Assembly (NCBI GenBank): GCA_041482015.1
Contig: JBGPCZ010000131.1
Location: forward strand, 1 to 17,736
Origin: JACQFK01 sp041482015
GTDB taxonomy: Bacteria > Planctomycetota > MHYJ01 > JACPRB01
Reading direction: 5' to 3'
Length of the DNA: 17,736 nt
Part shown: positions 5,954-13,193 of the stretch, piece after piece
How the letters are laid out: each line of letters starts with the position of its first letter
How positions within the stretch are numbered: position 1 is the first letter of the stretch
Program-made: the position numbers and the translations under genes
The notes under the pieces: generated by a model
The model's database searches: none
The model's input: only the letters and a program-made list of their open reading frames with translations
Told to the model about the DNA's origin: nothing

Positions 5954-8563
5954 ATGCTGCGTAGTCACCTGTTCGCCGCATTGCTGGCGCTCGCCGGATG
6001 CGCGCCGCAGGGCCGGGAGGTCGAGTTCCGGTTCTCGGGCCGTCCCTCTCCCGGCGCCTTCGCGGCCGACACGCGCGAGGTCGTGGAACTCTGTCCCGCC
6101 TGTCACGCGCCCGTTCCCCGCATCGCGTCCGCGTGCGCGAACCCCCGCGAAGGCCGCGCCTGCGGGACGCTTCTCCGGCACCCCGTCCGCGCCGTGTGCG
6201 GGTTCTGCCGCGGCACGAAGGCGTGCGCCTCCTGCGCCGCGTTTGAGACCTCGGGCCTCTGCCGGTTCTGCGGCGGGAAAGGCCAGCGCGGCGCGGCCCC
6301 GTGCTTCGGGTGCGGCGGATCGGGCGCCTGCACGGCCTGCGCCGGTTTCTCCGCGTGCGATGCCTGCGGCGCGACCGGCGAGGTGGTGCTCCCGTGGTCT
6401 CCTCCCGCCGCGCGACCCGCCTTGAAGCCGGCGGGGAAGAGCCTCGCGGCCACGCGGGTCGAGACGGAAGAGCCGCTCCTCTGGATGGAGGAATCGATCC
6501 TCCTTCCGCCCCTCCCCGACGAGGGCGCGACGTGGACCGTGTCGGTGGCCGTGAACGGCCAGCGGCAGTCGGCCGAGCGCGTCGTTCAGAAGGGCCGCTT
6601 CGCGCCCCGCCAGCCCGGATCGCACGTCGCCGTCTCGGGAAACCAGGCGCTGTTCTTCGACGTGATCGCCTCGGACGTCCGGGTGAAGGTGGTGGAGGAG
6701 GGAGGCCGGCCCCATCACCTCGACGCCTCGGTCGAGTTCTCTCCGCCCCTCCGCGCGAACGTGACGTGGGAAAGGCTCGATGCGAACGGCCGCGCCACCC
6801 GGCTCGACGGCCCGCGGCTCGGCCTCGCGCCCGGCGTCCACGGCCTTTACCGGCTGCGTCCCGTCGTCGGGATCGCCGGGCTGCCCCCGCTCCGGCCCCG
6901 CAAGGAGGCCGTCTACCTCTCTTCGTCCCTTACGATCCGACCCCTGCCGGGAGGCCGCGTGAGGAGCGGCCCGCCCGTCGCGACGGTCGCGGACTCCGAC
7001 CCGCCGCTCGAGGAGGGGACGCCCTACGAGTGGACGCGGACCGACGCGGCGGGGAGGAGCGAGGTCATCGTCTCAAAGGAGACGTCCGCCGCGATCCCAT
7101 TCCCCGCCGCGGGGCGCTACCGCCTGCAGGTCCGCGCCGCGGGCAACGTCTCGCCGCCGGTGGACCTGGTGGCCTGCCGCGTGACGATCGCGGGGCCCGA
7201 CGGACGCCCGCTCCCGGAAGCCCGGCTGGCGCTCCTGGAGAAGAACGCCGTCCCGTCCGAGGCGTGGCTGGCGGCGTGCGCGGAACGCTTCCGCGTGGTG
7301 GTGGAGGATCCGACGCCCGACCCGCCCGGCTCGCTCTCCGTCGCGGTGCTCGGGGCGGATGGCGGGCCGCTCAACCCGCCCGTGACGTATGCGCTTTCCA
7401 CGTCGGGGATCGCCCGCCAGACCCGCCCGCTTGCGCTCCTGGGGGATCGCGTCGACGACGCGGTCGCCGTGGGGGGGAAGGCCGACGACGAGCCCGAGGA
7501 CCCGACGCTCCACGCCCGGCCGCGGGCCCGGATCGTGGTCACGTACCGGGGGGAGTCCGGACCCGTCGCGGGCGTGGGCCCCATGATCGTCCACGAGATC
7601 CCCGTGCGCTTCGTCGCGGTGGGGACGGGGTTCCCGCCGAAGGAGGAACTGGAGAAGATCATCGACCGCCGGCTGGCGGAGGCCGGGGCGGTCTGGGAGC
7701 CCTACGGCCGCCGCTTCTCCCGCGCGTCGCTGAGGATCGAGTCGTCGCCGCGCAACCTGGTCCTCGTCCGCGGGCGCTGCGCCGGCGTCGACGCGCACGG
7801 CCGCCCCTCGCGCGCCGGGGCGCGGATCGACGGGCGGGAGGTTGCGGCGCCGACCCCGTGGTCGGGCGAGGCGGGGGGGACGACGCCCGCCGCGGCGGCC
7901 CGCGCGTTCGTCTCGCGGATCGACCCGGCGTACGCGGTCGACGTCTTCGAGAAGCTGGTCCCGAGCGACCGCGAGGCGGTGGTCTTGCGCGTCCGCCGGC
8001 GCGACGGGCTCCCGGTCGTGCTGGAGCCGCTCCGGGAGGGGCAGGACATCGCCCAGGGCGTGACGCTGCTCCCGGGGGTCGCCTCCGACGGGTGCGAGGT
8101 CACGACCGACCCGACGCTCCTGAGCCTGGAGGAACTCGCCGTGCTTCTCGGGCTGCGCGAGGGCGCGCCGGAGAGCCTCGACCTCTTCCTCGTCGGCACG
8201 CTCCGCTCGGATGCCGTGGAGAGCTCCCGCTACAAGATCTATCCCGGCGGCGTCTTCGCCGCGCCGCTCTCGGGCGCGGCCCTCGTGGCGTGGGAGATGG
8301 TCGACGGCTCGGGGCGGTACCCCTACGCGCTCGCGCGCGTCCTGGGGGAACTTCTTCTCCCGCCGGGCTGGCGTCCCCGCGCCGAGGATTCCCTCTTCAT
8401 GGGGGAACTCTCGCCCTCCGCGGCGGCGGACGCGAACAAGCGGGTGGGTCCCTCGACGGGGGCGCAGATCCGCGAGCGCGGGCGCGGGCTGGCGGCGAAA
8501 AATGACGATAACATCAACAAGGACATCACGAACATCCGGGGACATGAACAGGGGGGGAAATAG
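5954..8563 (+). CDS. Large lipoprotein with 16-Cys DnaJ-like domain and degenerate metzincin-like C-terminus
   Basis: This is an 869-residue protein. Residues 1-16 form a lipoprotein signal with lipobox Leu-Ala-Gly-Cys (C16); Ala at +2 would favour outer-membrane sorting. Residues 47-138 hold 16 Cys, mostly CxxC pairs (47/50, 82/85, 91/94, 103/106, 117/120, 126/129, 135/138, plus 61 and 70) with Gly-rich CGGKG, CGGSG and CGATG turns, as in the DnaJ zinc domain. Residues of about 150-410 look like beta-sandwich (Ig-like) domains. From about 540 to the end the pattern resembles a metzincin-type protease domain. Where HExxH is expected, LARVLGELLL has Arg795, Val796 and Glu799, so it is probably inactive. 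It is 3 bases upstream of motA, which suggests a partner of that stator. AAGGAG (5934-5939) lies 14 bases before this ATG and closer to a 6-codon mini-ORF. I know of no named family for the whole protein. Confidence 0.75.
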   Translation: MLRSHLFAALLALAGCAPQGREVEFRFSGRPSPGAFAADTREVVELCPACHAPVPRIASACANPREGRACGTLLRHPVRAVCGFCRGTKACASCAAFETSGLCRFCGGKGQRGAAPCFGCGGSGACTACAGFSACDACGATGEVVLPWSPPAARPALKPAGKSLAATRVETEEPLLWMEESILLPPLPDEGATWTVSVAVNGQRQSAERVVQKGRFAPRQPGSHVAVSGNQALFFDVIASDVRVKVVEEGGRPHHLDASVEFSPPLRANVTWERLDANGRATRLDGPRLGLAPGVHGLYRLRPVVGIAGLPPLRPRKEAVYLSSSLTIRPLPGGRVRSGPPVATVADSDPPLEEGTPYEWTRTDAAGRSEVIVSKETSAAIPFPAAGRYRLQVRAAGNVSPPVDLVACRVTIAGPDGRPLPEARLALLEKNAVPSEAWLAACAERFRVVVEDPTPDPPGSLSVAVLGADGGPLNPPVTYALSTSGIARQTRPLALLGDRVDDAVAVGGKADDEPEDPTLHARPRARIVVTYRGESGPVAGVGPMIVHEIPVRFVAVGTGFPPKEELEKIIDRRLAEAGAVWEPYGRRFSRASLRIESSPRNLVLVRGRCAGVDAHGRPSRAGARIDGREVAAPTPWSGEAGGTTPAAAARAFVSRIDPAYAVDVFEKLVPSDREAVVLRVRRRDGLPVVLEPLREGQDIAQGVTLLPGVASDGCEVTTDPTLLSLEELAVLLGLREGAPESLDLFLVGTLRSDAVESSRYKIYPGGVFAAPLSGAALVAWEMVDGSGRYPYALARVLGELLLPPGWRPRAEDSLFMGELSPSAAADANKRVGPSTGAQIRERGRGLAAKNDDNINKDITNIRGHEQGGK

Positions 8564-8566
8564 CAC

Positions 8567-9325
8567 GTGAAGCTCGACATCATGCTGGTCGTGGGCTACG
8601 TGGGGATGCTCTCGGTCATGTTCATCGGCCTGACGCTCTCCCACGGCACGCCGCAGGAGATCTGGTCGGGCGAGGGCTTCATCATGGCGTTCGGCGGCGC
8701 CGTGATCGGCACGATGGCCGGGCTCTCCATCCAGGAGCTGAAGGATGCAATCGGTTGCCTCAAGGTGGCCTTCCTCGTCCGCGTCTACGACTACGAGAAG
8801 CTGATCACCGACTTCGTGAACTACGCGGGGATCAGCCGGAAGGACGGCCTCCTGGGCCTCGAGAAGGTGATCAACAGCATCACCGACCCGTTCCTGAGCC
8901 GCGCGATCCAGCTGGCGATCGACGGGGTGGAGCCCGACCTCGTGGAGGAGCGCCTCGCGGTGGAGCTCTCGACGATGGAGGAGCGCCACACGCGCGGCCG
9001 CGGGACCTTCGACACGATGGCGACGTTCTCGCCGGCCTTCGGCATGATCGGGACGATCATGGGCCTCGTGCTCGTGCTCAAGTCGCTGGACGATCCGAGC
9101 AAGATCGGCCCCAAGATGGCGGTGGCGCTGCTCTCCACGTTCTACGGCGTGTTCGCGTGCTACTCGGTCTTCACCCCCATCGCCAAGAAGCTGGAGCGCA
9201 AGCACAAGCACGAGTACCTCTACAAGACGATGATCGTGAAGGGCATCGTCTGGCTTCAGACGGGCGACTCGCCCCGCAGCATCGAGGCGAAGCTGCGAGC
9301 CTTCCTCCGGGAGAAGCGTGGCTAG
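8567..9325 (+). CDS. motA: MotA-family proton/sodium channel subunit (stator)
   Basis: This 252-residue protein has the MotA layout: helices at about 5-24 and 36-54, a cytoplasmic domain at 55-148, and helices at about 152-172 and 185-205. R91 and E99, 8 residues apart in RKDGLLGLE, correspond by sequence and number to E. coli R90 and E98, which contact FliG. P156 (SPAFGMIGTIMGLVLVL) and P204 (VFTPIAKKLE) match the functional prolines P173 and P222. DPSKIGPKMAVALLSTFYGV is the classic MotA C-terminal block. Five copies would surround a MotB dimer in the inner membrane and turn ion flow into rotation. The GTG start, 3 bases after the lipoprotein stop, follows a G-rich GGGGGAAA. Its end overlaps motB1 by 8 bases. 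The family call is strong; the driven machine is unknown because no rotor gene is near. Confidence 0.92.
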   Translation: MKLDIMLVVGYVGMLSVMFIGLTLSHGTPQEIWSGEGFIMAFGGAVIGTMAGLSIQELKDAIGCLKVAFLVRVYDYEKLITDFVNYAGISRKDGLLGLEKVINSITDPFLSRAIQLAIDGVEPDLVEERLAVELSTMEERHTRGRGTFDTMATFSPAFGMIGTIMGLVLVLKSLDDPSKIGPKMAVALLSTFYGVFACYSVFTPIAKKLERKHKHEYLYKTMIVKGIVWLQTGDSPRSIEAKLRAFLREKRG

Positions 9326-9971
9326 GCCCAGGAAGCTTTTGATCGGTGGCGGCCGCGCCGTCGATAAGGACGAGAGCGAGGTGCGCTGGCTCATCTCGTA
9401 CTCGGACTTCATGATGCAACTGGTTTGCCTCTTCATCCTCCTGTACTCCGTTTCGTCCTTCGACAAGGACAAGATGGCGCTCGTGGTCGCGTACTACCGC
9501 GCGTCGGTCGGGCTGGGCGAGCCGCCCGTCCACGAGCCGCCCAGCAAGGGGAAGAACCTGGCGGTGGGCGACCGGCCGCTGGTCGGCGGGCGGACCGGGC
9601 GCGCGGACCTCCCGCCGGGGATGCAGTACAAGGTCGACCCGGTGCCGGGCGGCTGGATGGTGCGCTTCGACAAGCCGGTCTTCGCGCCGGGATCGGCCGT
9701 GCTCGCGCCCGGGTTCGCCGTCCAGTTCGATTCGATCGCGGAGCGGTTCCGTGCCTACGCGGGGACCGCGTTCGTCACGGCCATGGCCGCGCCCGGGCCC
9801 GTCGACGCGACGGACGACGATCCGATGAAGCTAGCGCTGGAGCGCGCGGAGACGGTCGCGGCCCGGCTGACGCGGGAGGAAGTGTTCGACCCGCGGTTCC
9901 TCCAGGCGGCGGGAAAGGCCACGTCCGCGGCGGAAGCGGGGCGCGTGGAGATCTTCGTCCAGGTGAAGTGA
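9318..9971 (+). CDS. motB: MotB-family stator subunit, paralogue 1 (divergent OmpA-like domain)
   Basis: This 217-residue protein starts at GTG, overlapping motA by 8 bases. Its single membrane helix (about 31-47) follows RWLISYSD, whose D30 corresponds to the essential ion-binding Asp32 of E. coli MotB. Residues of about 48-100 form a linker. Residues of about 104-217 keep the outline of an OmpA-like domain: VRFDKPVFAPGSAVL, then LALERAETVAARL with R176, then GRVEIFV at the end. The GHTD segment that carries the peptidoglycan-contacting Asp is absent; AMAAPGPVD is found instead. Binding to the cell wall is therefore doubtful, and a protein partner is plausible. Residues 17-46 are identical to residues 30-59 of the next gene. 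The stop TGA overlaps the ATG of motB2 by one base, indicating coupled translation. Confidence 0.88.
   Translation: MARPRKLLIGGGRAVDKDESEVRWLISYSDFMMQLVCLFILLYSVSSFDKDKMALVVAYYRASVGLGEPPVHEPPSKGKNLAVGDRPLVGGRTGRADLPPGMQYKVDPVPGGWMVRFDKPVFAPGSAVLAPGFAVQFDSIAERFRAYAGTAFVTAMAAPGPVDATDDDPMKLALERAETVAARLTREEVFDPRFLQAAGKATSAAEAGRVEIFVQVK
9366..9421 (+). repeat. Direct repeat copy A within motB1 (56 bases identical to 10058-10113)
   Basis: These 56 bases recur exactly 692 bases downstream in motB2 with no mismatch. The match continues for about 33 more bases with five differences, all synonymous. The repeat encodes the plug and start of the membrane helix, including the ion-carrying Asp. Outside it the two genes differ strongly. 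Confidence 0.95.
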
Positions 9972-10771
9972 TGGCGCACGGCGGAGGCGAGAAAAATCCG
10001 AAGCACGGCAACGTCCGCCGGCACGGACACGGCCTGGACGGCCCCCCGGCGCCGGCGAAGGACGAGAGCGAGGTGCGCTGGCTCATCTCGTACTCGGACT
10101 TCATGATGCAACTTGTCTGCCTCTTCATCCTCCTCTACTCGGTCTCGGCGACCGACCCGGGCAAGATCTCCTCCATCGCCCAGTCGTGGCGCGAGGAGAT
10201 GGGGCTGCAGCCCGTCAACGCGATGTCCGAGTCCGCCCGCGAAGCCTCGCTCCCGCTCACGACGGAAAAGCTCCCCGCCGTGCTCCGGGACATGCAGGTC
10301 GTCCTCAGCCGCTACCCCGAGGGGGGCAAGATCCGGATCGTGCCCACCGCCGACGGGTTCAAGCTCCTGCTCTTCTACGAGATGTTCGAGGAGGGCTCGG
10401 GGCAGCCGAGCCGGCAGGGCCTGCGCATCCTCGACCTCGCGGCGCTGATCCTCAAGCCGTACGAGCGCCGCGTGAAGACGCTCGAGATCGTGGGCCACAC
10501 CGCGGCGGACGACGCGGACCGGGAGGCGGGCTCGGCGCTCCGCCTCTCCCTGGCGCGCGCCCGCGAGGCGTACCGGCACGTCATCGCGAAGGACTGCCTC
10601 CACCCGCTCGACGCGGAATTCCTGCTGGCCGCGGGGCGCGGGGCGCACGAGCCGGTCTCGGACAACGCCGACGGCCGCTCGCGCGGCTACAACCGCCGGG
10701 TCGAGTTCGTGGTGCGACTCGAGATGGACGCGGAGAAGCTGAAGGCCCGGGCGGAGTCGCGCAAGAAGTAG
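9971..10771 (+). CDS. motB: MotB-family stator subunit, paralogue 2
   Basis: This is a 266-residue protein. The frame is open far upstream into motB1, but the ATG at 9971, overlapping the motB1 TGA by one base, gives the expected short N-terminus before the conserved KDESEVRWLISYSD. D43 is the ion-binding Asp, with the membrane helix at about 44-60. The N-terminal 30 residues are rich in His, Gly and Lys. The OmpA-like domain (about 120-250) is nearer canonical than in motB1: EIVGHTA at 172-178, LSLARA at 192-197 with R196 in the peptidoglycan-contacting position, and NRRVEF at 241-246. The Asp expected after GHT is Ala178. It probably forms a homodimer, or a mixed pair with MotB1, inside the single MotA ring. 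A charged Lys/Glu/Arg tail follows the domain. Confidence 0.9.
   Translation: MAHGGGEKNPKHGNVRRHGHGLDGPPAPAKDESEVRWLISYSDFMMQLVCLFILLYSVSATDPGKISSIAQSWREEMGLQPVNAMSESAREASLPLTTEKLPAVLRDMQVVLSRYPEGGKIRIVPTADGFKLLLFYEMFEEGSGQPSRQGLRILDLAALILKPYERRVKTLEIVGHTAADDADREAGSALRLSLARAREAYRHVIAKDCLHPLDAEFLLAAGRGAHEPVSDNADGRSRGYNRRVEFVVRLEMDAEKLKARAESRKK
10058..10113 (+). repeat. Direct repeat copy B within motB2 (56 bases identical to 9366-9421)
   Basis: This is the second copy of the segment described at 9366-9421, encoding residues of about 30-48 of MotB2. Identical codons across 56 bases in two genes whose flanks have diverged point to recent local duplication or gene conversion, not only protein-level constraint. 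Confidence 0.95.
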
Positions 10772-10773
10772 CC

Positions 10774-11045
10774 ATGGGAGTTCCGTTCGAGCACGAACGC
10801 GACCCGCGTCGGCGGGACGCGCCGCTGGGGGCGATCTCCTGCTACCGGGTCGGGATCTTCTGGGGGGCAGCGCAAGTTTGCTCAACCGCTGTTTCCTGGG
10901 CCTCACCTGGATGGCAGGGGTTCTGGCGACCGTGATTCTCGGCATCGCCTCCCTGGAAGCGTGGAGAATCGGCACGATTCTCTGTATCGCGGTCGTCCTG
11001 GCGCCGATCGCGGCGGCCCCCTGGGCCTCGCGTCTTACGGGGTGA
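10774..11045 (+). pseudogene. Small two-helix membrane protein, apparently frameshifted at a run of six G
   Basis: An ATG two bases after the motB2 stop opens a frame of 53 codons (stop at 10933-10935) that begins MGVPFEHERDPRRRDAPLGA. Beyond a G6 run at 10862-10867 the coding-like frame moves by -1. It then reads LTWMAGVLATVILGIASLEAW and IGTILCIAVVLAPIAAAPWA, two convincing membrane helices, and stops at 11043-11045. One extra G in the run, or a -1 slip there, gives a 90-residue protein: a charged cytoplasmic head and a two-helix hairpin. G/C-ending codons persist to the end. It could be a sequencing error, a true mutation or slippage. A real accessory subunit of the stator unit is possible. 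Its end overlaps the convergent hydrolase gene by 11 bases. Family unknown. Confidence 0.45.
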
Positions 11046-13173
11046 CGAGCGCGTCGATCGCCGCGGAGAGATCGGCGATCGCGCGGACCGCCCCCGGCTT
11101 TCCCGCGGCCGCATACGCCGCCGTCACGGGATCCGGAACCTTCCCCCCTTCACCCGCCAGCCAGAGTTCGTTCGGCGCGGAGAGCGAGAGCATCCCCGGA
11201 AGATCGCCGTACTTCAGCGCGCCCGGGAGAAAATCCGGATCGCGGAAGGATCCGAGCGCCGCGAACCGGAACCCGCGCGTGTCGACAAACGCCCGCGTGA
11301 CCGCGCCTCCCGCCTGCGCGCGGGCGGCCGCGACGAGCGGGCCGGCGCCGTTCACGCCGACCAGCGCCACCTCGCGCGGCGCGTGCTCGTCGTGCACGAC
11401 GAACGAGACTAGCGTCAGGATGTCGTGGACTCTCCTGGAGAAGAGGGGCGCGTTGTATCCGTAGGTGAATCCCGCGAACTCGCGGTTGTTCCTCACCTTC
11501 GGCTGCTCCGCCAGCGGCTTGCCGTCCGCCAGGAACTCCCCCTGGTACAGAAGATCCGCGCCCAGCACCGCGAAGCCCGCGTCGAGCAGCCTTTTGACTT
11601 CCGCGCGCGGCTCGGCGCCCGAGAACATTCCCGCCTTGCCCGCGCCGTCCACCCAGATCACGACCTTTCCGTTCCACTCCTTGCGCTTGGGATGGAACGA
11701 GACGAGCGGAAGTTCCTCGCCGTGCGCGGGCACGCGGAGGAGGTCGGCGAACTGCCAGGAGTCGCCGCGATCCTTCTTGTCGATCTTCTCGCGCGTCACG
11801 GCGCCGGCGGGCGGCACGCGGCGGCCGACCATCGCGTCCAGCGCCCCCGCGCCGACCTCGCGCCGCTTCTCCGGCGCGAGCGCCGCCATCTGGCGGTCCG
11901 ACGCGTCGGCCATCGCCTTCAGGAACGCGGCCTCGACGTCCTCCCCCGACGCGGGCTTCGGATGGTCCGCATCCCACACGGTGAACTCGGCGGGCGTGAG
12001 CGGCTCGAAGTCCTCCTCGACCACCGGATCCTCGAGCCCGAGCTTCAGGTGCTTGTTGAACCAGGAGTACATCATGCACCGGGTGACATAGTTGTAGTTG
12101 TGGGGGAAGTGAACCTGCGATTTGCAGATCACGTTCCCCTTGGCGCCGAGCATCCCGTACAGCTTCTCGAGCTCCGGGAAGCCCTTCGTCATCATCTCCT
12201 TCGTCCAGTCGTTGGCGGCCGTCATGCCCTGGGGCTTGGGGGCGAAGAGCGCCGTGAGCTCCACGTTTCCCGTCCCGATCCGCAGGCCACACTCGTTTTC
12301 GCACGTGCAGCCGCCCTGCATCGACGTCGAGACCATTCCCTGCGGGAACGCGACCGCGGGACGCGGGTCGAGCGCGCAAATGAGGATCGTCTGCGTCCCG
12401 CCGCCGCTCGATCCCGTGACGCCGATCCTCGCGGGGTCGACGTCGGGGAGCGCGGCCAGGAAATCGAGCGCGCGGAGCCCGTTCCACGCCTGGATGCCCA
12501 GGATGCTCTGCATCCGGAGGTCGGCCTGCGTGCTGAAGAAGCCCCAGCGGTCGCGCGTGTCGAGCCCGGGCCGCGCCTTCGAAAACTTGTGGGCCACGGC
12601 GGCGGGGATCTGGACGTTGTCGGCGTAGCCCAGCATGTCCCAGATGAACGAGACGCACCCCATGCGCGCGAGCGTCGCGCAGCGCGCCAGCTGCGGGAAG
12701 CGGCCGGACTTCTCGAACCGCTCCTGGCCCTCGACGATCATGCGGCGGACGCCGGCGTCGCTGTAATCCCACAGCCGACCCTCGTGGCCGTGCGGGCTGA
12801 GGATGCCCGGGAGCCGGCCGGTCTTCCCCTTGAGGCGGAAGAGAAGCCCGGTGACGAACTGGCCGGGGAAACCTTCGAACGCGACCTTCTCGACGGTGAA
12901 GCCCGGGCGGTCGACGCGGCCCCACACCCGGGTGTTGAGCGGCGTCCGCTCCGGCATCGGCCAGAGCCCCGTCGCCACGCGAACCTGTCTCCGAAGATCT
13001 TCCGCGCGCCTTTCCCACGCCTCGCGGGTGGCGGGGACCTCGAAGGGGAAGTATCCGTCGAGGTCCTTCAGCGGCGCGAGCCGCGCGTCGGCGGGAAGCT
13101 TTCCCGCGGGGAGGACGCGCGGCGGCGTGTCCTGGGAGGCGAAGAGGAGCGCCGCGAGGGCGAGGGTGCGCAT
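11035..13173 (-). CDS. Secreted two-domain alpha/beta hydrolase, acetyl xylan esterase-like
   Basis: This 712-residue protein has a short signal-like N-terminus (Arg2, then Leu/Ala to about 13). Domain 1 (about 50-385) is an alpha/beta hydrolase of the acetyl xylan esterase/dienelactone hydrolase type. It shows GILSPHGHEG at 123-132 (oxyanion region), the nucleophile elbow GSSGG at 254-258 with Ser256, and a candidate catalytic His in VHFPHNYNY (355 or 358). CTCENECG (289-296) may form disulfides or bind metal. Domain 2 (about 490-690) looks like a second hydrolase fold (VVIWVDGAGKAG, then VALVGVNGAGPLVAAA), but Asn replaces the nucleophile, so it is probably non-catalytic. Planctomycetes have many such proteins, presumed to remove ester groups from polysaccharides; the substrate here is unknown. 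AAGGAG (13186-13181) sits 7 bases before the ATG. Confidence 0.82.
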   Translation of the reverse strand: MRTLALAALLFASQDTPPRVLPAGKLPADARLAPLKDLDGYFPFEVPATREAWERRAEDLRRQVRVATGLWPMPERTPLNTRVWGRVDRPGFTVEKVAFEGFPGQFVTGLLFRLKGKTGRLPGILSPHGHEGRLWDYSDAGVRRMIVEGQERFEKSGRFPQLARCATLARMGCVSFIWDMLGYADNVQIPAAVAHKFSKARPGLDTRDRWGFFSTQADLRMQSILGIQAWNGLRALDFLAALPDVDPARIGVTGSSGGGTQTILICALDPRPAVAFPQGMVSTSMQGGCTCENECGLRIGTGNVELTALFAPKPQGMTAANDWTKEMMTKGFPELEKLYGMLGAKGNVICKSQVHFPHNYNYVTRCMMYSWFNKHLKLGLEDPVVEEDFEPLTPAEFTVWDADHPKPASGEDVEAAFLKAMADASDRQMAALAPEKRREVGAGALDAMVGRRVPPAGAVTREKIDKKDRGDSWQFADLLRVPAHGEELPLVSFHPKRKEWNGKVVIWVDGAGKAGMFSGAEPRAEVKRLLDAGFAVLGADLLYQGEFLADGKPLAEQPKVRNNREFAGFTYGYNAPLFSRRVHDILTLVSFVVHDEHAPREVALVGVNGAGPLVAAARAQAGGAVTRAFVDTRGFRFAALGSFRDPDFLPGALKYGDLPGMLSLSAPNELWLAGEGGKVPDPVTAAYAAAGKPGAVRAIADLSAAIDALVTP

Positions 13174-13193
13174 GATGGGTCTCCTTCCGGGTC

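Noticed and set aside
7073..9472. 799-codon - strand open frame opposite the lipoprotein, motA and motB1
   Set aside because: It crosses three real genes on the other strand and its translation is Arg/Asp/His-rich without motifs.
9425..9970. Upstream extension of motB2 (open to 9425)
   Set aside because: The added 182 residues overlap motB1 in another frame and are Arg/Gly-rich noise. The ATG at 9971 gives a normal MotB N-terminus and a one-base stop/start overlap.
8567..10771. Zorya-type anti-phage system (ZorA/ZorB are MotAB-like)
   Set aside because: No ZorC, ZorD or ZorE-type helicase or nuclease gene is nearby, and MotA here lacks a long cytoplasmic tail and keeps FliG-contact residues.
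8567..10771. ExbB-ExbD or TolQ-TolR transport pair
   Set aside because: The first protein has four helices with the MotA cytoplasmic domain and C-terminal block, and the MotB proteins carry RWLISYSD plus OmpA-like domains, which ExbD/TolR lack.
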